From assembly GCA_028687935.1 (NCBI GenBank), contig JAQTZE010000010.1:24254-80366 (forward strand): a stretch of DNA of 56,113 nt. Reading direction: 5' to 3'. How positions within the stretch are numbered: the first letter of the stretch is position 1; each line of letters opens with the position of its first letter. The stretch is from Sulfurimonas sp. Its GTDB lineage: Bacteria > Campylobacterota > Campylobacteria > Campylobacterales > Sulfurimonadaceae. The notes under the pieces are model-generated. The model was not told the origin of the DNA. It worked only from the letters and a program-made list of their open reading frames with translations, and searched no databases. Below are positions 18,422-27,415 of the stretch, one piece after another. A program made the position numbers and the translations under genes.

Positions 18422-19412
18422 TGTAGGCATCATTGGCGCAAGTGGTTATACAGGTCTAGAACTTGTAAAAATGCTGCTCAAGCATCCTAAGTTTAAGTTA
18501 AACTATATAGCAAACTCTGAGGGTGCTACGACGCTTAGTGAACTCCATCCTTCTTTAAGCAGCGTTTGTGAAGATGAGGTGAAAAAAGCGGATATAGATG
18601 AATGTGCTGCGTTTTGTGAGCTCGTCTTTTTGGCAGTACCGCATCAAACAGCTATGGCGTTTGTTAAACCGCTTCTTGCAAAAGGTGTAAAAGTCGTTGA
18701 TCTCTCAGCGGATTACAGACTTCCTTTAGATATTTATGAATCTTTTTACTGTCCTCATACGGACAAAGAGAATCTCACACACGCTGTGTATGGTCTGCCT
18801 GAGATGTTTAGAAAAGAGCTGAAATCTGCTTCTCTTGTAGCAAATCCAGGCTGTTTCCCGACTTCAGCAATTCTAGGACTTCTTCCTTTTATGGATAAAC
18901 GCGTGCCAAATACGCCTATCATTGTTGATGCAAAAACAGGCGTGAGTGGTGCAGGAAAAAAGCTTAGCGATGTGACACATTTTGTCAATGTAAATGACAA
19001 TCTTTTTGCCTACAATCCGCTGATGCACAGACATGCACCAGAGATCGCACAAAAACTTGGCGTTTCGTTTGATGATGTGAATTTTGTGCCGCATCTTGTC
19101 CCTTTGACACGAGGAATGATCTCTTCGATCTATATCCAAGTAAGTGAAGATTTTGATGCGCTTGAGGTGCTCAAAGCCTACTATAAAGATGAACCTTTTG
19201 TGCGTATCGCTAAAAATCCTGTAGATATGAAAAATGTTGCTGGAACAAACTTCTGTGATATCTACGTGAAGCAAAAAGGGAAGATACTCTTTATCTCTTC
19301 TTCTATAGACAACTTAATGCGAGGTGCTTCTTCACAGGCTATCGTAAACGCAAACCTTATGATGGGTCTCTCTGAGGGGCTTGGCGTACCAGATATAGCC
19401 TATGTTCCTTAG
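18408..19412 (+). CDS. argC: N-acetyl-gamma-glutamyl-phosphate reductase
   Basis: Third step of arginine biosynthesis, NADPH-dependent reduction of N-acetylglutamyl phosphate. 334 residues. Rossmann start NVGIIGASGYTGLELVKMLL, catalytic Cys in NPGCFPTSAILGLLP and conserved TRGMISSIY and GASSQAIVNANLMMGL near the C-terminus. The start codon is TTG at 18408, with AGGAG seven bases upstream inside greA. It overlaps greA by 14 bases. The other arg genes are elsewhere. Confidence 0.97.
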   Translation: MSAINVGIIGASGYTGLELVKMLLKHPKFKLNYIANSEGATTLSELHPSLSSVCEDEVKKADIDECAAFCELVFLAVPHQTAMAFVKPLLAKGVKVVDLSADYRLPLDIYESFYCPHTDKENLTHAVYGLPEMFRKELKSASLVANPGCFPTSAILGLLPFMDKRVPNTPIIVDAKTGVSGAGKKLSDVTHFVNVNDNLFAYNPLMHRHAPEIAQKLGVSFDDVNFVPHLVPLTRGMISSIYIQVSEDFDALEVLKAYYKDEPFVRIAKNPVDMKNVAGTNFCDIYVKQKGKILFISSSIDNLMRGASSQAIVNANLMMGLSEGLGVPDIAYVP

Positions 19413-20142
19413 TGATATAGAGATTCAAGAGGGCGCTTACGTGCTCTGTGATGCGCACTACTCACACCTTCGTCCAGAGCTTTTGGAGTTTATAAAGGCT
19501 ATCCACTCAAAACAATTTCTGCCAACACAGCTTATTCTCATGGGTGATATCTTTGACGCGCTTTTTGGCGGCATCCCTTATACGTGCGAAGAAAACGCAG
19601 AACTTGTAGCTTTGCTAAACGCAATATCTTTGGAGATAGAAGTACTCTATCTCGAAGGCAACCACGATTTTAATCTCCAAAAAATATTTCCCAAAATAAA
19701 AGTATTTAAGATCTCCCAGCAGCCAGTTAGCTGCACGTATCAAGGGAAAAAAGTACTTTTGGCACATGGTGATTTTGGAGGTGCTTTTGGTTATAGAGTC
19801 TATGTTGCACTGATCAGAAATCCTCTGCTGCTATTTGTCCTCAAATATATAGATATCCTAGCGAAGCACACTATTTTGAAAAAAATAGATGCTTACCTTG
19901 GTAAAAAAGACGACTGTAAGGAGTTTACTGGTTTTTATGAATTTGTACAGAGAAGATTAGCAGAGAAATTTACCTGCGATTATTTTATTGAAGGTCATTT
20001 CCATCAAAACAAAGTACTAAGTTTTGAAAATTTTAACTATATAAACCTCGGCGCTTTTGCTTGCAATCAAAGATACTTTGTTGTAAAATCGCTGCAAAAC
20101 AAAGCACTATTAGAAGAAAAAATATTTTCTCTAAAGGGATGA
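19402..20142 (+). CDS. LpxH-like metallophosphoesterase
   Basis: 246 residues, calcineurin-like phosphoesterase. Metal ligands in order: DAH (LCDAHYSH), GD (LMGDIFDALF), GNHD (YLEGNHDFNL), H (LLAHGDFGGAFG) and the final GHFHQ. LpxH removes UMP from UDP-2,3-diacylglucosamine in lipid A synthesis, and the motifs match that group. The first block is DAH instead of the usual DxH, still with both ligands. A hydrophobic stretch (RNPLLLFVLKYIDIL) suits membrane association as in LpxH. It overlaps argC by 11 bases. It may be LpxH or a related phosphoesterase. Confidence 0.78.
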   Translation: MFLSDIEIQEGAYVLCDAHYSHLRPELLEFIKAIHSKQFLPTQLILMGDIFDALFGGIPYTCEENAELVALLNAISLEIEVLYLEGNHDFNLQKIFPKIKVFKISQQPVSCTYQGKKVLLAHGDFGGAFGYRVYVALIRNPLLLFVLKYIDILAKHTILKKIDAYLGKKDDCKEFTGFYEFVQRRLAEKFTCDYFIEGHFHQNKVLSFENFNYINLGAFACNQRYFVVKSLQNKALLEEKIFSLKG

Positions 20143-20143
20143 A

Positions 20144-21082
20144 ATGAACGAAAAAGCTCTCAAAGTCGGCTCTAATGAAATGGAGCTTGTTGACTTTCGT
20201 ATATATAAACAAGAAGAAGACGGAGTCTATGAGGGTATTTACGGTGTCAATGTATCTAAGGTACGTGAGATCATCAAAATTCCTGTTTTAACAGACTTAC
20301 CAGGAACACCTGATTTTATAGAAGGCATTTTTGATCTGAGAGATGTCGTAATTCCGGTTGTAAATCTCGCCAAATGGATGGGAATTCGTGAGCCAGAAGA
20401 TGCTGAGAAAAACTCACGAGTCATCATCACTGAGTTCAATAATGTTCTCATCGGCTTTATTGTACATGAGGCAAAAAGAATCAGAAGAATCAGTTGGAGT
20501 AATATAGAACCCGCAGCATTTTTAAGTGGCTCAGATGCAATTGATGGAAGCAAGATCACGGGTGTGACAAAGATAGAAGATGATAATGTTTTACTTATCC
20601 TCGATCTTGAGAGTGTTGTGCAGGATCTGGGTCTTTATGCGCCAGATGTGAATAATATTCCAAAAGAGCTAGAGACTTTTAGCGGTACAGCACTTATACT
20701 TGATGATAGCTCTACAGCGAGAAAGATAGTCAAAGAAGCACTCTCTAAAATGGGCTTTAGCGTGATAGAAGCAATTGATGGCGAGGATGGATTAGAGAAG
20801 CTCAATGATTTAGCAAACTCTTATTCGGGTGATATCTCAGAAAAACTCAAACTCATTATTTCAGACGTTGAGATGCCAAGAATGGATGGTTTTCATTTTG
20901 CTTCAAATGTGAAATCGGATGAAAGATTCAATAATATTCCTATTATTTTTAATTCATCAATAAGTGATCATTTTAGTGAAGGCAGAGGCTTAAAGGCAGG
21001 CGGAGAAGCTTACTTAGTGAAGTTTGATGCAAATATATTTTATAATAAAGTAGCGGACATTGTCCGTGCGCATATTAAGTAG
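20144..21082 (+). CDS. cheV: Chemotaxis coupling protein CheV (CheW-REC)
   Basis: 312 residues. An N-terminal CheW-like domain (about 12-170) couples receptors to the kinase. The receiver domain (about 180-310) has LILDDSSTARKIV and phosphoacceptor Asp241 (IISDVEMPRMDG). CheV is the phosphorylatable adaptor used in Campylobacterota alongside CheW. A good ribosome binding site (AAGGGATGAA) lies before the ATG. First of cheV-cheA-cheW; gaps of 9 bases and a 4-base overlap mark an operon. The receiver Lys region reads EAYLVKFDA rather than the usual KP. Confidence 0.95.
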   Translation: MNEKALKVGSNEMELVDFRIYKQEEDGVYEGIYGVNVSKVREIIKIPVLTDLPGTPDFIEGIFDLRDVVIPVVNLAKWMGIREPEDAEKNSRVIITEFNNVLIGFIVHEAKRIRRISWSNIEPAAFLSGSDAIDGSKITGVTKIEDDNVLLILDLESVVQDLGLYAPDVNNIPKELETFSGTALILDDSSTARKIVKEALSKMGFSVIEAIDGEDGLEKLNDLANSYSGDISEKLKLIISDVEMPRMDGFHFASNVKSDERFNNIPIIFNSSISDHFSEGRGLKAGGEAYLVKFDANIFYNKVADIVRAHIK

Positions 21083-21091
21083 GAGTGGGAT

Positions 21092-23494
21092 ATGGATGAA
21101 TTTCAGGAAATACTACAAGATTTTTTAGTCGAATCTTTTGAGCTTATAGAGCAGTTAGATCAGGATTTGGTTGAGTTGGAAAACAGACCAGATGACTTAG
21201 AACTCTTAAACGGTATCTTTCGTGTTGCACATACAGTCAAAGGTGCTTCTTCGTTTTTAAACTTCGATGTTTTGACGCATTTGACACACCATATGGAAGA
21301 TGTTCTCAATAAAGCAAGACATGGAGAACTCCGTATTACTCCTGATGTTATGGATGTAGTCTTGGAGTCTATTGATCTTATGAAAGCACTTTTACATACT
21401 ATCCGTGATACAAGCAGTGATGGCGGAATAGAAGTAGGCGCATGTGTTGTGAGACTTGACAAAATCAGCGGAGGCGATGGAGACATAGTATCCCCAGTAG
21501 TGCAAGCTGCTGTTGTTGAAGAAGAATTAGAAGAACTAATAGAAGAAATGATTGAAGAAACAAGTACAGAACCTGACTATGAGAATATGGAAGAAGATGA
21601 GATCGAAGCAGAAATAGAGAGACTTCTAGCGCAACGTCAAAATGAAGATAAAGCAAAACGTGCAGCGAAAATAGCGGCAGGAGAGAGTGTTCCTGAAGCA
21701 CCTCCTGCCCCTACTGAAGAAGCAGAAGCAAAACCAACTCCAAAGCTAGCTCCAAAGCCAGTTCCTGTTACTCCTACTCCAAAAGCTGTCTTACACCATG
21801 ATGATGATAATGATGCAAGAGCGGCAGCTCCTGCAAAAAAAGCACCAACAACTGTTGAACAGACAATCAGAGTAGACGTAAAAAGACTTGACCACCTGAT
21901 GAATCTTATCGGGGAACTTGTTCTTGCAAAAAATAGACTTATTAAGATTAATGATGACGTTGAAGAACGTTACGAAGGTGAAGAGTTTTTAGAAGAGCTC
22001 AATCAGGTTGTTTCTATCGTTTCTCTTGTAACTACAGACCTTCAAATCGCTGTTATGAAGACGAGAATGCTTCCTGTTGGAAAAGTGTTTAATAAATTTC
22101 CTCGTATGATCCGTGACTTGACTCGTGAGCTCAATAAAAAGATAGAACTTGAAATATCAGGGGAAGATACTGAGCTTGATAAGTCTATCGTTGAAGAGAT
22201 AGGTGATCCACTCGTTCACATTATTCGTAACTCATGTGATCATGGTATAGAGATGCCTAGTGTGCGTTTGGCCGCAGGCAAAGATGAGACAGGTATCATA
22301 GGTCTTAAAGCATACAATGAAGGGAACCAGATTGTTATCCAGATTGACGATGATGGAAAAGGTCTTGATCCTGTGATGCTTAAAAATAAATCCTTAGAAA
22401 AGGGCCTCATAACAGAAAAAGAAGCGGATGCTATGAGTGATAAAGAGGCATTTGCTCTTATCTTTAAACCAGGGTTTTCAACAGCAGCTTCAGTTACAAA
22501 TGTAAGTGGTCGTGGCGTTGGCATGGATGTTGTAAAAACAAACATCGAAAAACTCAATGGTATCATAGATATAGAGAGTCAAGTAGGTGTCGGAACTTCT
22601 ATGAAGCTCAAGATTCCTTTGACACTTGCGATTATTCAAGCGCTTTTGGTTGGTGTTCAAGAAGAGTATTATGCGATTCCTTTGGCTTCAGTTTTGGAAA
22701 CAGTTCGTATCTCTAAAGATGAGATCTATACTGTTGAAGGTCGCTCCGTTATGAGACTCCGTGAAGATGTTCTCTCTTTAGTACATATTGGTGATATTTT
22801 TGAAGTGGAACGTATCCTTGATAGTAGCGAACATGCTTATGTCGTTGTTTTGGGTCTTGGGGCACAGAAACTCGGTCTTATAGTAGATACACTTGTTGGC
22901 CAAGAAGAGATTGTTATCAAATCTTTGGGTGAATACCTCAAAGGCATTGATGGAATCGCTGGAGCTACTATCAGAGGCGATGGTGGTGTAACACTTATTG
23001 TTGATGTTGTGGCACTTATGGAGATGGCAAAAGGTATCAAATCAACAGTTGCATCTTCAAGCAATGAGACAGCACAAATAGCAAAAGAAAAATCAAAAGC
23101 AAGTGATTATAAAGTTATGATGGTAGATGATTCAAAAACTGACAGAACGATCATGAGAAAATCACTTGAGCCTCTTGGTATTACACTTATTGAAGCTGTG
23201 GATGGACAAGAAGCACTCAATATCTTAAAGCAGGGTGATCACAATTTTGATGCAATGCTTATTGATATTGAGATGCCAAGAATGGACGGATATACGCTTG
23301 CCACTGAGATAAAAAAATATAACAGATATAAAAACTTACCGCTTATCGCAGTAACATCAAGAAGTGGAAAATCTGACCGTATGCGTGGTGTTGAGTCTGG
23401 AATGATTGAGTATATTACGAAGCCGTACTCATCAGATTACCTCTCAAGCGTGGTACAGAGAAATATTAATTTTAAATCGGAGTTCCTATCATGA
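21092..23494 (+). CDS. cheA: Chemotaxis histidine kinase CheA with C-terminal receiver domain
   Basis: 800 residues. P1/HPt at about 1-105 with phosphorylated His47 (AHTVKGASSFLNF). A long acidic then Pro/Ala-rich linker (about 140-255) takes the place of a P2 domain. P3 dimerisation follows, then P4 ATPase with N-box (HIIRNSCDHGIEMP), G boxes (DDDGKGLDP, GRGVGMDVVKTNIEKLNG), P5 CheW-like and a receiver domain with Asp725 (LIDIEMPRMDG). The CheA-REC fusion is typical of Campylobacterota and is thought to act as a phosphate sink. Signals from receptors pass to CheY, which is not in this window. Confidence 0.97.
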   Translation: MDEFQEILQDFLVESFELIEQLDQDLVELENRPDDLELLNGIFRVAHTVKGASSFLNFDVLTHLTHHMEDVLNKARHGELRITPDVMDVVLESIDLMKALLHTIRDTSSDGGIEVGACVVRLDKISGGDGDIVSPVVQAAVVEEELEELIEEMIEETSTEPDYENMEEDEIEAEIERLLAQRQNEDKAKRAAKIAAGESVPEAPPAPTEEAEAKPTPKLAPKPVPVTPTPKAVLHHDDDNDARAAAPAKKAPTTVEQTIRVDVKRLDHLMNLIGELVLAKNRLIKINDDVEERYEGEEFLEELNQVVSIVSLVTTDLQIAVMKTRMLPVGKVFNKFPRMIRDLTRELNKKIELEISGEDTELDKSIVEEIGDPLVHIIRNSCDHGIEMPSVRLAAGKDETGIIGLKAYNEGNQIVIQIDDDGKGLDPVMLKNKSLEKGLITEKEADAMSDKEAFALIFKPGFSTAASVTNVSGRGVGMDVVKTNIEKLNGIIDIESQVGVGTSMKLKIPLTLAIIQALLVGVQEEYYAIPLASVLETVRISKDEIYTVEGRSVMRLREDVLSLVHIGDIFEVERILDSSEHAYVVVLGLGAQKLGLIVDTLVGQEEIVIKSLGEYLKGIDGIAGATIRGDGGVTLIVDVVALMEMAKGIKSTVASSSNETAQIAKEKSKASDYKVMMVDDSKTDRTIMRKSLEPLGITLIEAVDGQEALNILKQGDHNFDAMLIDIEMPRMDGYTLATEIKKYNRYKNLPLIAVTSRSGKSDRMRGVESGMIEYITKPYSSDYLSSVVQRNINFKSEFLS

Positions 23495-23985
23495 GTGACA
23501 AATTAAAAGAGATTATAAACCAGCAAGCTGAGAGACAAAATGTTGTTTTGAGTCAGCTTGATGATATCGTTCAATTAGTCGGATTTGTGATTGGTGATGA
23601 AGAGTATGCTGTGCCTATATTATCAATCCAAGAGATCATTAAGCCTTTTCCATGGACAAGGGTTCCTCAAGTACCTAAATATGTTCTTGGCGTATTTAAT
23701 CTTCGAGGAGCTGTTATCCCACTTATCGACCTAAGAACAAAGTTTGGTATTGGTGCGAAAAAGCATACGGATGAGACACGTTTTATCGTAATGCGTAATG
23801 GTGATGATGTCGCTGGTTTTGTGATAGATAGACTTACTATGGCAATTCGTATTAAAAAAGATAAAATTGGGCCTGCGCCTGATACTGTTAATGGGGATGA
23901 AACACTTATTGATGGTGTTGGTAAACAAGAAGATGGCATTATCACCATCTTAAAAGTTGATAAATTACTAGAGAGAGATTTTTAG
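23491..23985 (+). CDS. cheW: Chemotaxis coupling protein CheW
   Basis: 164 residues, a single CheW domain (about 28-160): FVIGDEEYAVPILSIQEII, PKYVLGVFNLRGAVIPLIDLR, DDVAGFVIDRL and GKQEDGIITILKVDKLL. It bridges receptors and CheA. The ATG overlaps the cheA stop by 4 bases. A short polar N-terminal extension of about 25 residues precedes the domain. Confidence 0.96.
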   Translation: MSDKLKEIINQQAERQNVVLSQLDDIVQLVGFVIGDEEYAVPILSIQEIIKPFPWTRVPQVPKYVLGVFNLRGAVIPLIDLRTKFGIGAKKHTDETRFIVMRNGDDVAGFVIDRLTMAIRIKKDKIGPAPDTVNGDETLIDGVGKQEDGIITILKVDKLLERDF

Positions 23986-23996
23986 TACTTTCCCAA

Positions 23997-25121
23997 ATGA
24001 ATAAAACACTCACACTGACAATCAGCCAAAAGGATGGAACTCTCTGCCTAAAATTTTTAGGAGAGATTACCGTTTATACCCTCTCAAAAAATCAAGAAAC
24101 TATAGATAAGATAGATCGCTCAAAGCTCAATCGTGTTGAGATAGATCTGAGTGATGTCACGTTTATTGATACTGCTGCAGGAATCTTTTTGCTCGGAGTG
24201 CGCAAGCATTTTGAAGCACTTGTCTCGCAAACGCAGCTTGTATGCACGAACGATGAGATATTGCGGACACTTGCTCTTGTAGAAAAGAAACAAGAGCCCT
24301 CCAAAGAGCATAAAGAGCGTTTTGCAAAAAATATTGTGGAGAGATTTGGAAAATTTATCTATAAACACTATGTAGCATTTCTCTCATTTATATCATTTTT
24401 AGGAGAACTTTTTTCTGCAAGTATGCGCTATTTTCGCTCTGCAAAAAACATCCGCTACAAAGAGATAATGTTTGAGATATATGAAAGTGGTATCAAAGCT
24501 CTTGGTATTATCGCACTCACAAGTTTTCTCATAGGGGTCGTTGTTGCCTATCAATCCGCATACCAATTAAAAATCTATGGAGCAAATATTTTTATCGTGG
24601 ATATGTTGGGGCTCTCTATCCTTAGAGAACTAGCTCCAATGATGACAGCGATTGTTATAGCCGGGCGAAGCGGCTCTGCGTTTACGGCACAAATCGGTGC
24701 AATGAAGATAACAGAAGAGCTAGATGCTATGCGCACTATGGGCTTTGATCCCTATATGTTTTTAGTGCTTCCTCGGATTATCGCTTTGATGATTGCTATG
24801 CCAATATTAATATTTGTGGCGGATATTGCAGGGATACTTGGAGGAATGCTCATTGCACACATAGATCTGAAGATAACAGTAGAGCTTTTTCTAGAGAGAT
24901 TTTCTGATGTGATTGCGGTGAAACATTTTTATATAGGGGTACTCAAAGGCCCATTCTTTGCGTTTTTGATAGCGAGTATTGCTATTTATAGAGGTTTAAT
25001 GGTGAAAAATGACACTCAAAGTATAGGCTTTAATACAACAAAAAGTGTCGTAGAAGCTATTTTTGCAGTCATTGTCTGTGATGCACTTTTCTCCATTGCG
25101 TTTACAAACTTGGGGATATGA
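23997..25121 (+). CDS. MlaE-type lipid ABC permease with fused N-terminal STAS domain
   Basis: 374 residues. The first ~95 are a STAS domain (LTLTISQKDGTLCLKFLGE, VEIDLSDVTFIDTAAGIFLLG), equivalent to MlaB. The rest is an MlaE permease with about five TMs and the family signatures (ELAPMMTAIVIAGRSGSAFTAQIGAMKI and EELDAMRTMG). E. coli keeps these parts separate. With the next three genes this forms an MCE/Mla transporter that moves phospholipids between the membranes for outer-membrane asymmetry. The start is 11 bases after cheW with no clear ribosome binding site, so read-through from the chemotaxis operon is likely. Confidence 0.92.
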   Translation: MNKTLTLTISQKDGTLCLKFLGEITVYTLSKNQETIDKIDRSKLNRVEIDLSDVTFIDTAAGIFLLGVRKHFEALVSQTQLVCTNDEILRTLALVEKKQEPSKEHKERFAKNIVERFGKFIYKHYVAFLSFISFLGELFSASMRYFRSAKNIRYKEIMFEIYESGIKALGIIALTSFLIGVVVAYQSAYQLKIYGANIFIVDMLGLSILRELAPMMTAIVIAGRSGSAFTAQIGAMKITEELDAMRTMGFDPYMFLVLPRIIALMIAMPILIFVADIAGILGGMLIAHIDLKITVELFLERFSDVIAVKHFYIGVLKGPFFAFLIASIAIYRGLMVKNDTQSIGFNTTKSVVEAIFAVIVCDALFSIAFTNLGI

Positions 25122-25861
25122 TGAGCACAGCAATAGAAGTTAAAAATCTAAAAACGCAGTTTGGTTCAAAGATTATCCATCAGAGTCTCAATCTCACTAT
25201 CAATACGGGAGAGATTTATGGTCTTTTGGGACCCAGCGGATGTGGTAAGACGACACTTTTACGTGAGATGGTTATGCTTGAGAAGTACCACTCCGGAAAT
25301 ATCAATATTTTGGGCTATGATTTAAATAATATTGGCAGTGAAGATGCACAAAAACTTAGAAGAGAGTGGGGTGTTTTATTTCAGGCAGGTGCACTTTTTT
25401 CTTCGCTGACTCTCAGAGAAAATATTGCCCTTCCCTTAGTGGAGTATACAGATCTTTCACCTAAGATGATAGAAGAGATCGTGCGTTTTAAGATCAACCT
25501 TGTCGGACTCAAACATGGGGATGCAAATCTTTATCCTGCTCAGATAAGCGGAGGGATGAAGAAAAAGGCAGCCCTTGCACGCGCGCTTGCGATGGATCCA
25601 AAACTGCTCTTTTTGGATGAACCTACAAGTGGCCTTGACCCTATCTCTGCGAGAGACTTTGATGCTTTGATCCTTGAACTACGCTCCCTTTTGGGACTCA
25701 CAATCGTTATGGTTTCTCATGATCTGCAATCTATTTATGATACACTTGACAGAGTTGCTATCATAGATCACAAAAAAATAGCCTATGAGGGGACTTTGGA
25801 TAATATAAAGTCAGTAGAGAGTAAATTTATAAAAACTTTTTTTGGAAAATACAATGAATAA
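25118..25861 (+). CDS. MlaF-type ABC transporter ATPase
   Basis: 247 residues. Walker A GPSGCGKTTLL, Q-loop VLFQAGALFSSLTLRENI, signature ISGGMKKKAALARALA, Walker B LLFLDEPTSGLDP and switch His (VMVSHDL). The SGGM form of the signature and QAGALF are typical of MlaF. Energises the STAS-MlaE permease; overlaps it by 4 bases. Confidence 0.94.
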   Translation: MMSTAIEVKNLKTQFGSKIIHQSLNLTINTGEIYGLLGPSGCGKTTLLREMVMLEKYHSGNINILGYDLNNIGSEDAQKLRREWGVLFQAGALFSSLTLRENIALPLVEYTDLSPKMIEEIVRFKINLVGLKHGDANLYPAQISGGMKKKAALARALAMDPKLLFLDEPTSGLDPISARDFDALILELRSLLGLTIVMVSHDLQSIYDTLDRVAIIDHKKIAYEGTLDNIKSVESKFIKTFFGKYNE

Positions 25862-26816
25862 TAAAGTCAATTACACACTTGTCGGATTTTTAGTACTCTT
25901 TGGCATAAGCCTTATGATTGCGTTTAGTTACTGGCTTTTGAAGCCCTCAGATGAAGAAGCAACGACAAAATATCTTGTCTTTTTTGATGAGTCAGTTTTG
26001 GGTTTAAATATCGATGCTCCAGTAAAATACAGAGGAATCAGTGTTGGTAAAGTCATCCGTGTTCGGGTCAATCCAAAAAACTCTGAGCAGGTAGAAGTTC
26101 TTATAAATATACTTAGTACAACACCTGTTAAGTCAAATACTGTGGCGCAACTCACTGCTCAGGGAATTACGGGGCTTAGTTATATAAACCTCAGTCTTGG
26201 AGATAACAATGCCCCAGCCCTTCTCAAAGAAGAAGGATCTAATTATCCAGTTATCAAATCTATTCCCTCATTTTTTGAAAACTTTGAAAAGTCACTTGGT
26301 TCTATCTCCTCGCAACTCTCAACTACACTCAGTGGAACCGAGCAACTCCTCAATGACGAAAATCAAAAACAAGTTGCTCTTTTACTCCAAAGAACAGCTA
26401 GTTTTATGGATAAGATGGAAAAACTGCTTGATGATAAAACAATAAATAATCTGCAAACAAGTGCTCAAAATCTTGCTACAATCACAGAAAAAATAGATAA
26501 AGTAGTTCCAAATATTAATACGCTTGTTGAGAAAAGTATAAGCTGGGAAGAAAAAATATCTGAGTCACTTGGCTCTATTATGCAAAGTTATCTTAGTATT
26601 CGTGCAGCTATGGATGAATTCAAAAAAGCAGCCGCAAATGGTCAGTTCAATTTTAAAGATATTAGTTCAGATGTTGTTCCAACACTCAACGAAACACTCA
26701 TAGAGATGCAGGATGTGATGAATAAAGTAGAAGATGCGCTTTATAAGTACGAGAGAAGTCCTGGAGATATTTTGTTTAAACATGAAGAGATTAAAAAAGG
26801 TCCAGGAGAGAAATGA
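25854..26816 (+). CDS. MlaD-like MCE-domain protein
   Basis: 320 residues from ATG 25854, whose ATG lies inside the end of mlaF. An in-frame TTG 12 bases earlier has no ribosome binding site. One N-terminal TM (about 9-28), one MCE domain (about 40-118; FDESVLGLNIDAPVKYRGIS, VGKVIRVRV) and a long helical/coiled-coil tail. MCE rings form the lipid channel in the periplasm. The long tail after the domain fits the longer MlaD relatives that bridge to the outer membrane. Confidence 0.9.
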   Translation: MNNKVNYTLVGFLVLFGISLMIAFSYWLLKPSDEEATTKYLVFFDESVLGLNIDAPVKYRGISVGKVIRVRVNPKNSEQVEVLINILSTTPVKSNTVAQLTAQGITGLSYINLSLGDNNAPALLKEEGSNYPVIKSIPSFFENFEKSLGSISSQLSTTLSGTEQLLNDENQKQVALLLQRTASFMDKMEKLLDDKTINNLQTSAQNLATITEKIDKVVPNINTLVEKSISWEEKISESLGSIMQSYLSIRAAMDEFKKAAANGQFNFKDISSDVVPTLNETLIEMQDVMNKVEDALYKYERSPGDILFKHEEIKKGPGEK

Positions 26817-27415
26817 TGAGAGATTTTATATTAGCTATTGTAGTACTATTTTTATCTGCGGGTTGCTCACAAATAGTGCCTGCAGTTTCAGAATACAGAA
26901 TAAATCCAAATGTCTATGATATGAACTTCACAGCATCAGGCTGCAAGGATAAGTCACTCAAAGTAGCGCAGGCGTTTAGCTCAAATGCACTTATGAATAT
27001 GGATATCATGTATGGAATAGGTGAACACACACAATTTCGTTACTCACAGTCTAAATGGGCGCACACTCCAAACGCAGCTCTTACCTCAGAGATTGTACAT
27101 TTTTTGAAGTCAACAAATATTTTTTCAAGTGTGAGCGTCCCAAAATCGCGAATGAAGAGCGATTATATTTTAGAGACAAATATCGAAGATTTTATGCAGT
27201 ATTTTGACGATGATATGCAAAGCTCTATGGCAAAAATCTCTATCAGTTTTTCTCTTATCGAGACGAAAAATAATAGTATTGTCACGACGAAAACAATTCA
27301 TGTCAATGTACCAGCAAAAACACTTGATGCAGAGGGTGGCGTCGTAGCACTGAATGAAGCCCTAAAAACAGTTATGGCACAAAGCGGGCTTTGGCTGGAG
27401 GAGAGCTGTCAATGA
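26813..27415 (+). CDS. ABC-type transport auxiliary lipoprotein of the Mla-like operon
   Basis: 200 residues. Signal peptide with lipobox LSAGC, giving a lipidated Cys near residue 18, then a domain like the ABC_trans_aux family (VPAVSEYRINPNVYD, IVHFLKSTNIFSSV, YILETNIEDFMQYF). Such lipoproteins accompany MCE transporters and probably act at the outer-membrane side. Overlaps the MCE gene by 4 bases. Confidence 0.82.
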   Translation: MMRDFILAIVVLFLSAGCSQIVPAVSEYRINPNVYDMNFTASGCKDKSLKVAQAFSSNALMNMDIMYGIGEHTQFRYSQSKWAHTPNAALTSEIVHFLKSTNIFSSVSVPKSRMKSDYILETNIEDFMQYFDDDMQSSMAKISISFSLIETKNNSIVTTKTIHVNVPAKTLDAEGGVVALNEALKTVMAQSGLWLEESCQ

